NCBI GenBank assembly: GCA_963709155.1
Contig: CAVPVD010000008.1
Coordinates: 403,752-467,751 of the forward strand
Direction: 5' to 3'
Source: Bog-159 sp963709155
GTDB lineage: Bacteria > Acidobacteriota > Terriglobia > Bryobacterales > Bryobacteraceae
DNA length: 64,000 bases
Position 1 is the first letter of the stretch. The number at the start of each line of letters is the position of its first letter. The notes below the pieces were generated by a model. It was not told the origin of the DNA, searched no databases, and saw only the letters and a list, made by a program, of their open reading frames with translations. The translations under genes were made by a program, and so were the position numbers. Below are positions 1 to 8,989 of this stretch, piece by piece.

Positions 1-172
1 TCGAGATCGTTGCGGAAACCGTGTTGGTAGCCCGGTTAACCACGGACACGTTGTTTCCCATCGTATTGGATACGTATCCATAGGGCTGGGCAAAAGCGGC
101 CGCCAGGCAGGCCGTAAATCCTACGGCAAGCCTAAAGCACAACGGACGTATTTGGTGAGACGCGCGCATCAT
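1..172 (-). CDS. YVTN beta-propeller repeat protein, N-terminal fragment (cut by window edge)
   Basis: Seen: an open frame starts at ATGATG, preceded by GGAG, and runs off the left edge. The first ~28 residues form a signal peptide (positive MMRASHQIR, hydrophobic core, AFA cleavage site). The mature part begins PYGYVSNTMGNNVSVVNR and then reads ATNTVSATI, the classic YVTN-family beta-propeller blade (YVxNxxxNxVSVIDxATNxVxxTI). Known: such proteins are exported surface or periplasmic propellers of mostly unknown ligand. It is divergent from the PEP-CTERM gene, so the two share an intergenic control region. Only 57 residues are visible, so the number of blades cannot be stated. Family call fairly sure, function unknown. 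Confidence 0.8.
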   Translation of the reverse strand, partial: MMRASHQIRPLCFRLAVGFTACLAAAFAQPYGYVSNTMGNNVSVVNRATNTVSATIS

Positions 173-876
173 AATCTCCATTTATGGTCCTTTTATCTGC
201 TTAAATCGCATTACTCGGTCGGACTGCATCCGGTTCGGCGTTCGCAAACGGCCTCGCTAGGCCGCTCTTCGACCACACCAGTCTCTTCGACCAAACCAAG
301 AGGTTACAGTCAACCGGTGGGTCGTGCGTAAGGTCCGATTTGGATCGGGGCGGGCCGTCTTCCCGTCGATCCTGGAAATGGAGCTTTCGGCGGCAACGTT
401 CAAGTGGAGCGTGAAATCTTATTAAAGTAGAACGCCGATCAACAGCTTAAACCTCGCCTCGGTCAGCGTCCACACTGCTAATCGTTAAAAATAAACTACT
501 AACCAGGGTTAGGTCAAGTACATTTTTCCAATTGTTGAGGCGTGACGCCCTGCACGATGGGTGCCGCTGGCAATTGTCTTGTAGATCCAACAACTTACCC
601 TAAAGAGTTTGTTCGGAACGTGATTTTTACGCGGTAGATTCTTTCCGGGTTGCTAGCGCCGTGTAAAGAGTACATTGCCGCACTCCGGGCTGCCGGGAGC
701 CGCGTCGCACCGCCCCGCCGCCCCGGCATGGCGGCGAATAGGTCCTATTCAGTACTTAACCTTGGCGCATTCCGTATGTTTTATCAGGTTCAGCCTGCAT
801 TTCTAATTGCAACTGGGTACTGGTTCAGTGCACACTTCTAACAGGCGACCGGATGCCGGCACCTCTCGGAGGAAAA
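173..876. other. Divergent intergenic region, about 700 bp
   Basis: This stretch separates the divergent YVTN and PEP-CTERM genes. It is more AT-rich than its neighbours in places (around 420-540), as expected of promoter DNA. The only specific signal I can point to is a sigma-54-like element at 568-583. A 63-codon open frame at 650-841 has no ribosome-binding site and no recognisable composition, and I do not call it a gene. Confidence 0.5.
568..583 (+). promoter_or_regulatory. Possible sigma-54 (-24/-12) promoter
   Basis: TGGCAATTGTCTTGTA places GG and TTG at the spacing of the TGGCACG-N4-TTGCW consensus, with T instead of C in the -12 GC. It lies ~290 bp upstream of the PEP-CTERM gene. 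PEP-CTERM genes in other bacteria are often under the PrsK/PrsR sigma-54 system, which motivates the call. One key mismatch and the long leader make it tentative. Confidence 0.25.
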
Positions 877-1614
877 ATGAAGACGCTCACTAAAACTTTG
901 CACCAAAAACCTTTGATGTTCGCAATTGCACTGCTGCTTGGATTTGGCTTACTGGGGGTACCTGCGGCAATGGCGGGAGTGGTGGATGGCTGTGCTGCCT
1001 CAGCCGGCGGACCCACCCCGGGGAACACGGCTTTCCCCGTTGATTGTACCGGAATGGCGCCGGGTACGCTCCTGGCCGATATGTCGGCCGTGTTTACTTA
1101 CTCGACGACCGCGGGAACTAACAGTGGAACCATTGAATCCGCCGTTTATAACGATGGCGGAACGCTGGATTTCTATTTCCAGGTCACCAACGACCCCAGC
1201 TCAGCGACCGCTCTGGCGCGGCTTACCGCTACCGACTTCGCGAATTTCGCGACGGACGCCGGGTTTCGCACGGACGGCGGCACCCTGGGCGGAACTACTT
1301 TCGTGAACGGCGACGCGGCGCCGATCACCGCGGACAGTAATGTCGACGGAAGTGTAATCGGCTTTAGTTTCTATCCGCCGACTCAGCCTGGTCCCGAGAT
1401 CGGTCCTGGGCAGAGCTCGACCGTACTCATCATCAGCACCGACGCCACGAATTTCACCGTGGGGAATGCTTCCATCATCGATGGCGGAACCGACACGGTA
1501 CAGGCGTTCCAGCCGACCAGCGGCACGCCCGAGCCCGCATCCATGGGCTTGCTGGGACTCGGATTGCTCGGCCTGGCGGGCTGGAGGCGGCGTTTGAGCC
1601 GCGCGAATCGATAG
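877..1614 (+). CDS. PEP-CTERM sorting-domain exported protein
   Basis: The chosen ATG sits 4 nt after CGGAGGAAAA. An in-frame ATG at 853 lies upstream of this ribosome-binding site and is rejected. The 245-residue product has a signal peptide (hydrophobic residues ~14-33 ending AMAG). The middle is acidic and Thr/Gly/Asp-rich and resembles no enzyme I know. The C-terminus ends TPEPASMG, then a Leu/Gly membrane stretch, then GWRRR. That tripartite tail is the PEP-CTERM signal recognised by exosortase, so the mature protein is expected to be cut at PEP and released or linked to extracellular polymer. No exosortase gene lies in the window. A strong terminator follows, so the gene appears monocistronic. 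Confidence 0.9.
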   Translation: MKTLTKTLHQKPLMFAIALLLGFGLLGVPAAMAGVVDGCAASAGGPTPGNTAFPVDCTGMAPGTLLADMSAVFTYSTTAGTNSGTIESAVYNDGGTLDFYFQVTNDPSSATALARLTATDFANFATDAGFRTDGGTLGGTTFVNGDAAPITADSNVDGSVIGFSFYPPTQPGPEIGPGQSSTVLIISTDATNFTVGNASIIDGGTDTVQAFQPTSGTPEPASMGLLGLGLLGLAGWRRRLSRANR

Positions 1615-1666
1615 GGCCGCACAGCGGCGTGTTCGTCGCGGTGGGGTGTTCAGTATCCAAACAGCC

Positions 1667-1700
1667 GGGGAGGACTTTCGAGTCCTCCTCTTTTGTTTTG
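1667..1700 (+). terminator. Rho-independent terminator of the PEP-CTERM gene
   Basis: A 10-bp stem (1667-1676 with 1681-1690, one G-T pair) closes on a UUCG tetraloop and is followed by TTTTGTTTTG. It is a textbook intrinsic terminator between the PEP-CTERM gene and the S9 peptidase. Confidence 0.93.
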
Positions 1701-1728
1701 GCGTAAATGCCGGACAGTCCGTCGTAGA

Positions 1729-4119
1729 ATGACGGATATGCCGATCCGCATTTCCGCTCTCTTCCTGGTGGCCGTGGCGCTGGCCGCGCCGGCTGAACTG
1801 ACCTACCAAAAGCCGCCGCGCGAAATCCTGGGTGTTTTGCATGCGCCGCCTCCGCCGCTGATCTCCGTAAACCCTTCGCGGGATTACGCGATCCTGATGC
1901 AGCCGATCCGCTACCCGCCGATTGCGGAGGTGGCCCAACCGATGCTGCGGCTGGCTGGGCTGCGTATTGACATCAAGAGCAACGGCCCGCACCTGCCGCT
2001 GTACAGCACGGCATTCACCATCAAGCGGCTGGCGGACGCTTCCGAGATTCCGGTTGCCGCTCCGGCGGGTGCCCGGCTGGGCGCGCCGGTCTGGAGCCCC
2101 GATGGTAAGCAATTCGCCTTCACCAACACCACCCCGAATGCCATCGAACTCTGGATCGGGTCCACCGCCAGCGGGCGGATACAGCGGGCCGCGGGCATCC
2201 GGCTAAATGCGGTAATGGGTTCGCCGGTAGTATGGCTGGCGGATAACAGGACGGTGCTCCTCCGAACCGTTCCAGGGGATCGCGGCGAGCCGCCCGCGGA
2301 GCCCGCCGCACCCGCCGGTCCACACGTGCAGGAGAGTTCCGGCCGCGCGGGCCCCGTGGTGACGTATGAAGACATGCTCAACACGCCCCGCGACGAAGAT
2401 CTATTCGATTACTACGCCACGGCGCAACTGGTCTATCTGGACACCGCCACCGGGAAGATTGCGCCGGCGGGTAAACCCGGCATTTTCGAAACAGCGGAGC
2501 CTTCGCCGGATGGGCGGAATCTGCTGGTTGCGCGAGTGCACAGGCCCTACTCGTACCTTTATCCCGTATTCCGTTTTCCGCAGACCGTAGAAGTGTGGGA
2601 CAGGGCCGGCGCGCAACTCTACCAGCTTGCCGATCTCCCGCTAGCCGATCGCATCCCGGTTCAAGGCGTGCGCACCGGGCCGCGCGCGTATCGGTGGCGT
2701 CCCGATGAGCCGGCATCGCTGGCTTGGGTGGAAGCCATGGACGGCGGGAATCCCAAGGAAAAGGCGCTGCATCGCGACCGAATCGTAACGTTGGCGGCCC
2801 CGTTCCATGGAGAGCCGCGCGAGGTCTTCGAAACGGCCGAGCGGTTCACCAGCCTGGAACCCCTGGCGGTCGGCAAGGCTCTGGTAACCGACTACGACCG
2901 CGATAAGCGTTGGGCACGCACGATGGAGATTGGCTGGAGCGGCGGGAATGGGGAAGGCCGCGTACTCTTCAGCCGCAACGTGCAGGACCGGTATCACGAT
3001 CCCGGCCGTCCCCTTATGGAGCGGCTGGCCAACGGCCAGGAGGCCATCCTGCAGCGCGGCGACGACATTTACCTGGCGGCCGAAGGCGCCGGCCCGTCCG
3101 GCGATCATCCGTTTCTCGATCGATACAACCTGGCCACCCAGAAATCCGAGCGACTCTTCCAGTCCGCAGCCGGCACTTATGAAACGGTAGTCGCGGTGTT
3201 GGACGACCATGGCGCGCGCCTGCTGACGAGGCGCGAAGGCGCGGCCGAGTTTCCGAACTATTATCTCCGGGCCGGCGAATCGTTGACGCCCCTGACAAAG
3301 CTCGCGGACCCCACGCCGCAGGTGCGCGGCATCCGCAAGCAGATCGTCAATTACCGGCGCGAGGACGGCGTGCCTCTATCGTTTACCCTGTACCTGCCGC
3401 CGGATTACAAGGAAGGCACGCGGCTGCCTACGCTGCTCTGGGCGTATCCGCTCGAATACAACGACGCGAGCACGGCGGGACAAGTCAGCGGATCGACCGA
3501 CCGCTTCACACAGTTTACCGGCGCAGGGCTGCACTTACTGTTCCTGCTGCACGGATACGCCGTGCTGGATAACGCCGCGATGCCGGTAATCGGCGATCCG
3601 GAAACCGTGAACAATACCTACGTTCAGCAAATTGTCATGGATGCTAAGGCGGCCATCGATAAGGCGGTCGAAATCGGTGTCACGGACCGCCAGCGCGTGG
3701 GCGTGGGAGGCCACAGCTACGGCGCTTTCATGACGGCCAACCTGCTGGCGCATTCCGATCTGTTCCACGCGGGGGTAGCGGAGAGCGGGGCATACAATCG
3801 CACCCTCACGCCGTTTGGGTTCCAAACCGAGCGCCGTACGCTGTGGGAAGCACCGGAAATCTATCTGACCATGTCGCCGTTTATGTTGGCCGACAAGATC
3901 AAGACGCCCATCCTGCTGATACACGGCGAGGCGGACAACAATACCGGCACATTTCCGATCCAATCCGAGCGCATGTACCAGGCGATTCGTGGAAACGGGG
4001 GAACCGTGCGGTTGGTAATGCTGCCCTTGGAATCGCATGGGTATGGCGGGCGCGAATCCGTCGAGCACGTACTGTGGGAGGAAATGAGCTGGTTCGACAA
4101 GTACCTGAAGCAGCCGTGA
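1729..4119 (+). CDS. S9 family (prolyl oligopeptidase-like) serine peptidase, exported
   Basis: About 796 residues: signal peptide (to ~residue 20, ALAAPAE), an N-terminal beta-propeller-like region with TolB/WD-type segments such as APVWSPDGKQFAFT, then a C-terminal alpha/beta-hydrolase peptidase domain. The catalytic triad is visible: Ser663 in GGHSYGAF, Asp736 in HGEADNN and His770 in ESHGYGG. Known: the family cleaves oligopeptides in the periplasm or outside the cell. Frames open upstream to 1693 but overlap the terminator. ATG 1729 or ATG 1738 is the likely start. Neither has a Shine-Dalgarno; a TAGAAT -10-like box at 1725-1730 would place transcription start at about 1738, so a leaderless mRNA is possible. 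Confidence 0.92.
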   Translation: MTDMPIRISALFLVAVALAAPAELTYQKPPREILGVLHAPPPPLISVNPSRDYAILMQPIRYPPIAEVAQPMLRLAGLRIDIKSNGPHLPLYSTAFTIKRLADASEIPVAAPAGARLGAPVWSPDGKQFAFTNTTPNAIELWIGSTASGRIQRAAGIRLNAVMGSPVVWLADNRTVLLRTVPGDRGEPPAEPAAPAGPHVQESSGRAGPVVTYEDMLNTPRDEDLFDYYATAQLVYLDTATGKIAPAGKPGIFETAEPSPDGRNLLVARVHRPYSYLYPVFRFPQTVEVWDRAGAQLYQLADLPLADRIPVQGVRTGPRAYRWRPDEPASLAWVEAMDGGNPKEKALHRDRIVTLAAPFHGEPREVFETAERFTSLEPLAVGKALVTDYDRDKRWARTMEIGWSGGNGEGRVLFSRNVQDRYHDPGRPLMERLANGQEAILQRGDDIYLAAEGAGPSGDHPFLDRYNLATQKSERLFQSAAGTYETVVAVLDDHGARLLTRREGAAEFPNYYLRAGESLTPLTKLADPTPQVRGIRKQIVNYRREDGVPLSFTLYLPPDYKEGTRLPTLLWAYPLEYNDASTAGQVSGSTDRFTQFTGAGLHLLFLLHGYAVLDNAAMPVIGDPETVNNTYVQQIVMDAKAAIDKAVEIGVTDRQRVGVGGHSYGAFMTANLLAHSDLFHAGVAESGAYNRTLTPFGFQTERRTLWEAPEIYLTMSPFMLADKIKTPILLIHGEADNNTGTFPIQSERMYQAIRGNGGTVRLVMLPLESHGYGGRESVEHVLWEEMSWFDKYLKQP

Positions 4120-4182
4120 AAGGTAGCTGCCGGCGGCCCTTTCGCGGTGATCGCGCATAATAGCTAAGGAACCTCTATTTTC

Positions 4183-5016
4183 ATGAAAATCCGTAAGGCG
4201 GTGATCACGGCCGCCGGACCCAGTCAGCGGAGCCTGCCGCTGCAAACCCTTATTGACCGCGATGGCATCGAGAAACCCGTACTTCGCATCATTGTCGAAG
4301 AGGCCCTGCGCGCCGGCATCGAAGAGATCGCCATCGTGGTCTCGCCGGGCGACGAAGTGCCCTACGCGCGAGTGGCCGGCGATCATGCGGGCCGCCTGCA
4401 CTTCGTCCCGCAGCCCGAGCCCCTGGGCTACGGCCATGCCGTTCTGTGCGCCCGCGATTTCGTCGGCCGGGACTCGTTTCTGCACCTGGTCGGCGATCAT
4501 CTTTACATCAGCCGAACCGAGAAAGGCTGCGCCCAGCAACTGGTCGAAGTCGCCGAGGCCCAGGACTGTGCCGTCTCGGCGGTACACGCCACCCGCGAGA
4601 ACCTCTTGCCGCGCTACGGCGCGGCGGGGGGACAGCGCGTGGCCGGCAGCCAGGATCTTTATCGTATCGACACCGTCATCGAGAAGCCCACGCCTACCGA
4701 AGCCGAACAGCGCCTGGTAGTTCCCGGCCTGCGCGCCGGACATTATCTTTGCTTCTTCGGCATGCACGTGCTCACGCCCACCGTAATGGATTTCCTGGCG
4801 CCCGGCGTCAGCCTCTCGGCCGCGCTTGCCGAGCTCGCCCGCTGCGAACAATACCTGGCGTTCGAGCGCGCCAACCGGCGGTACGATATCGGCGTGCGGT
4901 ACGGGCTGCTCACCGCGCAACTGGCGCTGGCGCTGAGCGGGCGCGACCGCGACGACGTCCTGTCTCAATTGGTCGAGTTGCTCGCCACGCGCGAGGCTCC
5001 GGCGGCCGGGAGATAG
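4183..5016 (+). CDS. GalU-like sugar-1-phosphate nucleotidyltransferase, atypical signature
   Basis: 277 residues with a Rossmann-like nucleotidyltransferase fold: N-terminal VITAAGPSQRSLPLQ, then EKPVLRIIVEEAL, PQPEPLGYGHAV (GalU-type QxxPLGxGHAV) and LVGDHLY in place of VLLGDD. GalU enzymes make UDP-glucose from UTP and glucose-1-P. The signature GxGTRxxPxTK is replaced here by GPSQRSLPLQTLIDRDG, so substrate and even activity are uncertain. AAGGA lies 12 nt upstream of the ATG. The next gene begins 6 nt after the stop and also carries a nucleotidyltransferase module, so the two probably act in one pathway, perhaps making an activated sugar for polymer synthesis. Confidence 0.82.
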   Translation: MKIRKAVITAAGPSQRSLPLQTLIDRDGIEKPVLRIIVEEALRAGIEEIAIVVSPGDEVPYARVAGDHAGRLHFVPQPEPLGYGHAVLCARDFVGRDSFLHLVGDHLYISRTEKGCAQQLVEVAEAQDCAVSAVHATRENLLPRYGAAGGQRVAGSQDLYRIDTVIEKPTPTEAEQRLVVPGLRAGHYLCFFGMHVLTPTVMDFLAPGVSLSAALAELARCEQYLAFERANRRYDIGVRYGLLTAQLALALSGRDRDDVLSQLVELLATREAPAAGR

Positions 5017-5022
5017 GGCCCC

Positions 5023-8000
5023 ATGAGCCAACTCACCGCCATCGTCACCGCAGCGGATCCGGCGCTGCGCAACCGTTCGCTGGATGCCTTTTGCCGTACC
5101 GCCGCACTGGCGGACCTGTGCGCCGAATCCGCGGCCCTCGATCGGTTTCGCCGGACTAGCGGCAATCTGTACGAACGGGTCCGCGCGCTCTTTTTCCTAT
5201 ATGCCATCCACCGGTTCCACTTGCCCTTCAAACCGGGCGTCCGCGCGCAGGCCCCCATTCCATTCGCCGGCTACGATCATCTGCTGAAGCGCCGCTTTGA
5301 AGAAGCCATCGAGATCTTCCTGGCGGCGGAATCCGTCAACGGGCCCAGCGCCGCCCTTTCCAGCGCGCTGGCCGCCGCTTACCGCGGGTTGGGTTTCCAG
5401 ACTCTTGCCGGACAGGTGCGCCGCAGCGTGCGCACGGTGCGCGGCAATCAGTGGATGTTTCGCACCGGGCATCCCGCGGATTATCCGCTGCGCTTGCGGC
5501 CCGAACTGCTCGCGCAGACCGGCGGCCTGTTTCCCATCCTGCGCGAAACGACCCCGGTCCGGATGGATCTTACGCACTCCGGCTGGAGCGACATCTTTTT
5601 CCTGGGCATGGATTTCCCCGAAGGCGCGCGGGTGCTGAACGTCTCCATCGACCTCAGCGTGCGCGGCGCCGGATCGCCCAAGCCGCCCGTGGAGGCTTGG
5701 TTCCGCGTGATCGACGAGCCGGTCCTGCGTCTCGCGAGCGTGGATCTGCAGGCTTCCGCCGAAATCGCTACGCTCGCGGAGGTCTTCGATTTCGCACGAG
5801 ACTATCTCGGGCTGCTGAAAGCCGCCGTGATCGCCTCCGGGATCGTGCCGCCGGGGATGGAAGGCGCGGGGCATCCGCTGGCCGATATTCTGGCAGTCCT
5901 CACCGGCCGCCCCAGGCACGGCATCGAAATCGTCAGCCGCGTCAACGATATTCCGAAAGGCTCGCGCCTGGCCGTCTCCACGAATCTGCTGGCCTCGTTG
6001 ATCTCGGCCTGCATGCGGGCGACCGGGCAGGCGCATGCGCTCACTGGCCCGCTGGCGGAGTCCGATCGCCGCTTGGTGGCCGCGCGCGCCATTCTGGGCG
6101 AATGGCTGGGAGGCTCCGGCGGCGGCTGGCAGGACTCCGGCGGATTGTGGCCTGCCATGAAACTGATCGAGGGCGTTGCGGCAACCGATGGGGATTCGGA
6201 ATTCGGAATCAGCCGCGGTTGCCTGCTGCCCCGCCATCGGATCCTCGGCGCGGACGAAGTCTCCGCCGAAACGCGTCGGAATCTCCAGGCGAGCCTGGTG
6301 CTGGTACATGGCGGCATGGCGCAGGACGTCGGACCGATTCTCGAAATGGTGACCGAAAAATACCTGCTCCGCTCGGAAGCGGAATGGCTCGGCCGCCAGC
6401 AGGCCATACGCACGCTCGATGAAATCCTCGGCCACCTGCGCGCCGGCGACGTGGCGGCCATTGGCGCCTCCACCCAACGCAACTTCGAAGGGCCCATTCA
6501 GTCCATCATTCCGTGGGCTTCCAACCTTTATACCGAGACCCTGATCCGCCGCGCGCGCGAGGAAATGGGCGCCGGATTCTGGGGCTTCTGGATGCTCGGC
6601 GGCATGTCGGGCGGAGGCATGGGGTTTATCTTCGATCCCGCGGTGAAGGCGCGCGCTGAAGAACGCCTGGCATCCATCATGCGCGAGACCAAGCGCCGGC
6701 TCGACCGCGCGGTGCCATTCGCGATGGATCCGGTGGTCTACGATTTTGCCATCAACGAGCACGGCACCCAGGCCGGTCTTCTCAGCGGCACCGACGCACT
6801 AATGCCGCCTGGCTACTATACCCTGGCCGTGCCCGCCCTGCTGCGTACCGAAACCCGGCTACTTCCCGCCGCCCGGCGCGCCGAACTGGACCGTTTCGCA
6901 GCCGCTTGCCGCACCGCACCGGAACTGTCCGGCATGGTGCAGAACCTGTTTGACCACATGCTGCCGCGCGCGGCGAACGATGCCGAGGGTCCGGCCCAGA
7001 GTCTCGCCGCGCTGCTCGACCGGCACGGCTTCGACCGCGTCCAGCACCAGCAGATCCAGGCCGATTTGCGCAGCGGACGCATCGGCCTGGCGCAGAATCG
7101 CCTTCCCTCCACCAGCGGCATCGCCGACGTGGCGCCCGGCGACATCGTGGATGCGACCGCCGGCCTGCCGGCGCGCTATCGCCAATCCGGCATGCAGGCG
7201 CTGGCCGATGGTATCGTTGCCGTGGTCACTTTGGCGGGCGGCGCGGGCAGCCGCTGGACCAAAGGCGCCGGCGTCGTAAAAGCGCTGCATCCTTTTTCGA
7301 AGCTGGCAGGCCGCCATCGCAACTTCATTGAAGCGCACCTGGCGAAGAGCCGCCGTACCGCTCGCATCGCCGGCACACACCCGCCGCATGTCATCACCAC
7401 CAGCTATCTCACGCACGACGCCGTAGCCGATTGGCTGGCGGCCGTTGGAAACTACGGCTACCCCGGTCCCTTGCCGCTCTCGCCGGGACGCAACATCGGG
7501 CTACGCCTGGTCCCCATGGTGCGGGACCTGCGCTTTGCGTGGGAGGAAATGGCGCAGCAACTCCTCGACGACCAGGCGCAGAAGATGCGCGAAAGCCTGC
7601 ACGCCAGCCTGATCGCCTGGGCACAACGGGCCGGCGAGGCGGGGAACTATACCGACAACCTGCCTGAGCAATGCCTGCATCCGGTCGGGCACTGGTACGA
7701 GTTGCCGAACCTTTTCCTGAACGGCGTCCTCGCCCGGATGCTCGATGAGCGTCCGCGCCTGCGTTATCTCATGCTGCACAACATCGATACGCTGGGCGCC
7801 GATCTCGCCCCCGACCTGCTGGGCCTGCACATCGAATCCGGCGCGGCCATGACCACTGAAGTGATTGCGCGCCAGATTGACGACCGCGGCGGCGGCCTGG
7901 CCCGCGTGGATGGGCGCGTGCGGCTGGTCGAAGGGCTGGCCCTGCCCGACGAGCGCATCGAGTTTCAGCTTTCTTACTACAATTCGGCGACTTATTGGAT

Positions 8001-8346
8001 CGACCTGGACCGTTTGCTGCCGGCGTTTTCACTGACGCGCGCCGACCTGATGGATCCCAACAGCCACGATCGGGTGGCGGCCGCCGTGCGCGCCCTCGCC
8101 GCCCGGATGCCATCCTACATTACGCTGAAGGACGTGAAGAAGCGCTGGGGCAAGGGCCAGGAAGATATCTTCCCCGTCGCGCAATTCGAAAAGCTGTGGG
8201 GGGATATGACGGCATTGCCGGATCTGGACTGCCGCTTCGTGGCCGTCCCGCGTATCCGCGGCCAGCAGCTTAAAGAGCCCGCGCAACTCGACGGCTGGCT
8301 GCGCGATGGATCGGCGGCCTATCTGGAATCGTTGGGGGATTGGTAG
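5023..8346 (+). CDS. GHMP-kinase-like / UTP-sugar-1-P uridylyltransferase-like fusion protein
   Basis: A 1,107-residue protein, co-transcribed with the GalU-like gene. Residues ~170-540 carry features of GHMP kinases of the fucokinase/heptose-7-P-kinase branch: IPKGSRLAVSTN at ~310-322 (in place of PxGSGLGSSS), GGWQDSGG at ~367-374 and GGMSGGGMGFIF at ~526-537. From ~735 a second catalytic module starts with VTLAGGAGSRW and a lysine-containing follow-up, the UDPGP-type nucleotide-binding loop, and continues with PHVITTSYLTHD and PNLFLNGV. Inference: one polypeptide phosphorylates a sugar at C1 and then activates it, as bacterial FKP does for fucose, but in the reverse domain order. The kinase glycine loop is degenerate, so that half could be non-catalytic. 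Confidence 0.7.
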   Translation: MSQLTAIVTAADPALRNRSLDAFCRTAALADLCAESAALDRFRRTSGNLYERVRALFFLYAIHRFHLPFKPGVRAQAPIPFAGYDHLLKRRFEEAIEIFLAAESVNGPSAALSSALAAAYRGLGFQTLAGQVRRSVRTVRGNQWMFRTGHPADYPLRLRPELLAQTGGLFPILRETTPVRMDLTHSGWSDIFFLGMDFPEGARVLNVSIDLSVRGAGSPKPPVEAWFRVIDEPVLRLASVDLQASAEIATLAEVFDFARDYLGLLKAAVIASGIVPPGMEGAGHPLADILAVLTGRPRHGIEIVSRVNDIPKGSRLAVSTNLLASLISACMRATGQAHALTGPLAESDRRLVAARAILGEWLGGSGGGWQDSGGLWPAMKLIEGVAATDGDSEFGISRGCLLPRHRILGADEVSAETRRNLQASLVLVHGGMAQDVGPILEMVTEKYLLRSEAEWLGRQQAIRTLDEILGHLRAGDVAAIGASTQRNFEGPIQSIIPWASNLYTETLIRRAREEMGAGFWGFWMLGGMSGGGMGFIFDPAVKARAEERLASIMRETKRRLDRAVPFAMDPVVYDFAINEHGTQAGLLSGTDALMPPGYYTLAVPALLRTETRLLPAARRAELDRFAAACRTAPELSGMVQNLFDHMLPRAANDAEGPAQSLAALLDRHGFDRVQHQQIQADLRSGRIGLAQNRLPSTSGIADVAPGDIVDATAGLPARYRQSGMQALADGIVAVVTLAGGAGSRWTKGAGVVKALHPFSKLAGRHRNFIEAHLAKSRRTARIAGTHPPHVITTSYLTHDAVADWLAAVGNYGYPGPLPLSPGRNIGLRLVPMVRDLRFAWEEMAQQLLDDQAQKMRESLHASLIAWAQRAGEAGNYTDNLPEQCLHPVGHWYELPNLFLNGVLARMLDERPRLRYLMLHNIDTLGADLAPDLLGLHIESGAAMTTEVIARQIDDRGGGLARVDGRVRLVEGLALPDERIEFQLSYYNSATYWIDLDRLLPAFSLTRADLMDPNSHDRVAAAVRALAARMPSYITLKDVKKRWGKGQEDIFPVAQFEKLWGDMTALPDLDCRFVAVPRIRGQQLKEPAQLDGWLRDGSAAYLESLGDW

Positions 8347-8428
8347 GCTCTACCCAACGGCCACCGGCAGCATCCTTCACAAAATAGCCTCAACGTTCCG
8401 GCCCTCCCGGCGGTAATACCTATTAGAA

Positions 8429-8989
8429 ATGGACCCGGAAGGAATTGCGGTGCACATAACGGCCTGGCGGCGGGAGAAAACCGGCGGCCTGGCCGAGTTC
8501 GAGCGGGTCATGCTGCAATGCGAACGCCGGGTTCTGCGGGTCGCGCTGCGCTTGTTGAATAATCCTCAGGACGCGCAGGACGCCGCCCAGGAAGTCTTCC
8601 TGCGGCTCTACAAACATTTTGGCGACCTCGACGAAACGCGCGGGTACGAGGCTTGGCTGTACCGCGTAACCGTGAATGTTTGCCGGGATATCGCTCGCCG
8701 CCGGGGCCGTTCGGTGGGCCTGGCCGAGGTGCCAGAGCTAGCCACGCCGCAACCGGATGCGTATCATGATGCGGAGCGCGCCCAGCTGCGTGAGATCGTT
8801 CGCCGCGGGCTGAACTTCCTGGGCGGGAAGGAGCGCGCCGCGCTGGTGTTGCGCGATGTGGAGGGGCTGTCCACGCGGGAGGTCGCCGGCATTCTGGGCT
8901 CGTCCGAGAAAACGGTACGCTCGCAAATCTCGACGGCGCGCCTGAAACTCCGTGATTTTACGGGCCGCCTGGTGAGGAGGCGATCATGA
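8429..8989 (+). CDS. RNA polymerase sigma-70 factor, ECF subfamily
   Basis: 186 residues with the two ECF domains. Region 2 spans ~25-95 (AALRLLNNPQDAQDAAQEVFLRLY-type, with core-binding and -10 contacts). Region 4 spans ~125-180 (LSTREVAGILGSSEKTVRSQ helix-turn-helix). A short linker and no region 3 are as expected. The stop overlaps the start of the anti-sigma gene by 4 nt (ATGA), so the pair is translationally coupled. ECF factors drive small regulons in response to envelope or other stress, usually held inactive by the adjacent anti-sigma. The ATG at the start is preceded by no clear ribosome-binding site; a GTG 21 nt downstream is an alternative. Confidence 0.95.
   Translation: MDPEGIAVHITAWRREKTGGLAEFERVMLQCERRVLRVALRLLNNPQDAQDAAQEVFLRLYKHFGDLDETRGYEAWLYRVTVNVCRDIARRRGRSVGLAEVPELATPQPDAYHDAERAQLREIVRRGLNFLGGKERAALVLRDVEGLSTREVAGILGSSEKTVRSQISTARLKLRDFTGRLVRRRS

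Noticed and set aside
650..841. Short + frame upstream of the PEP-CTERM gene
   Set aside because: No Shine-Dalgarno, no family features, and located in promoter-like DNA.
3535..5031. A 498-codon minus-strand frame opposite the S9 peptidase and GalU-like genes
   Set aside because: The plus-strand proteins are clearly real and the frame has no recognisable domain.
5197..6762. A 521-codon minus-strand frame within the fusion gene
   Set aside because: It is a shadow of the kinase-like half; no ribosome-binding site and atypical composition.
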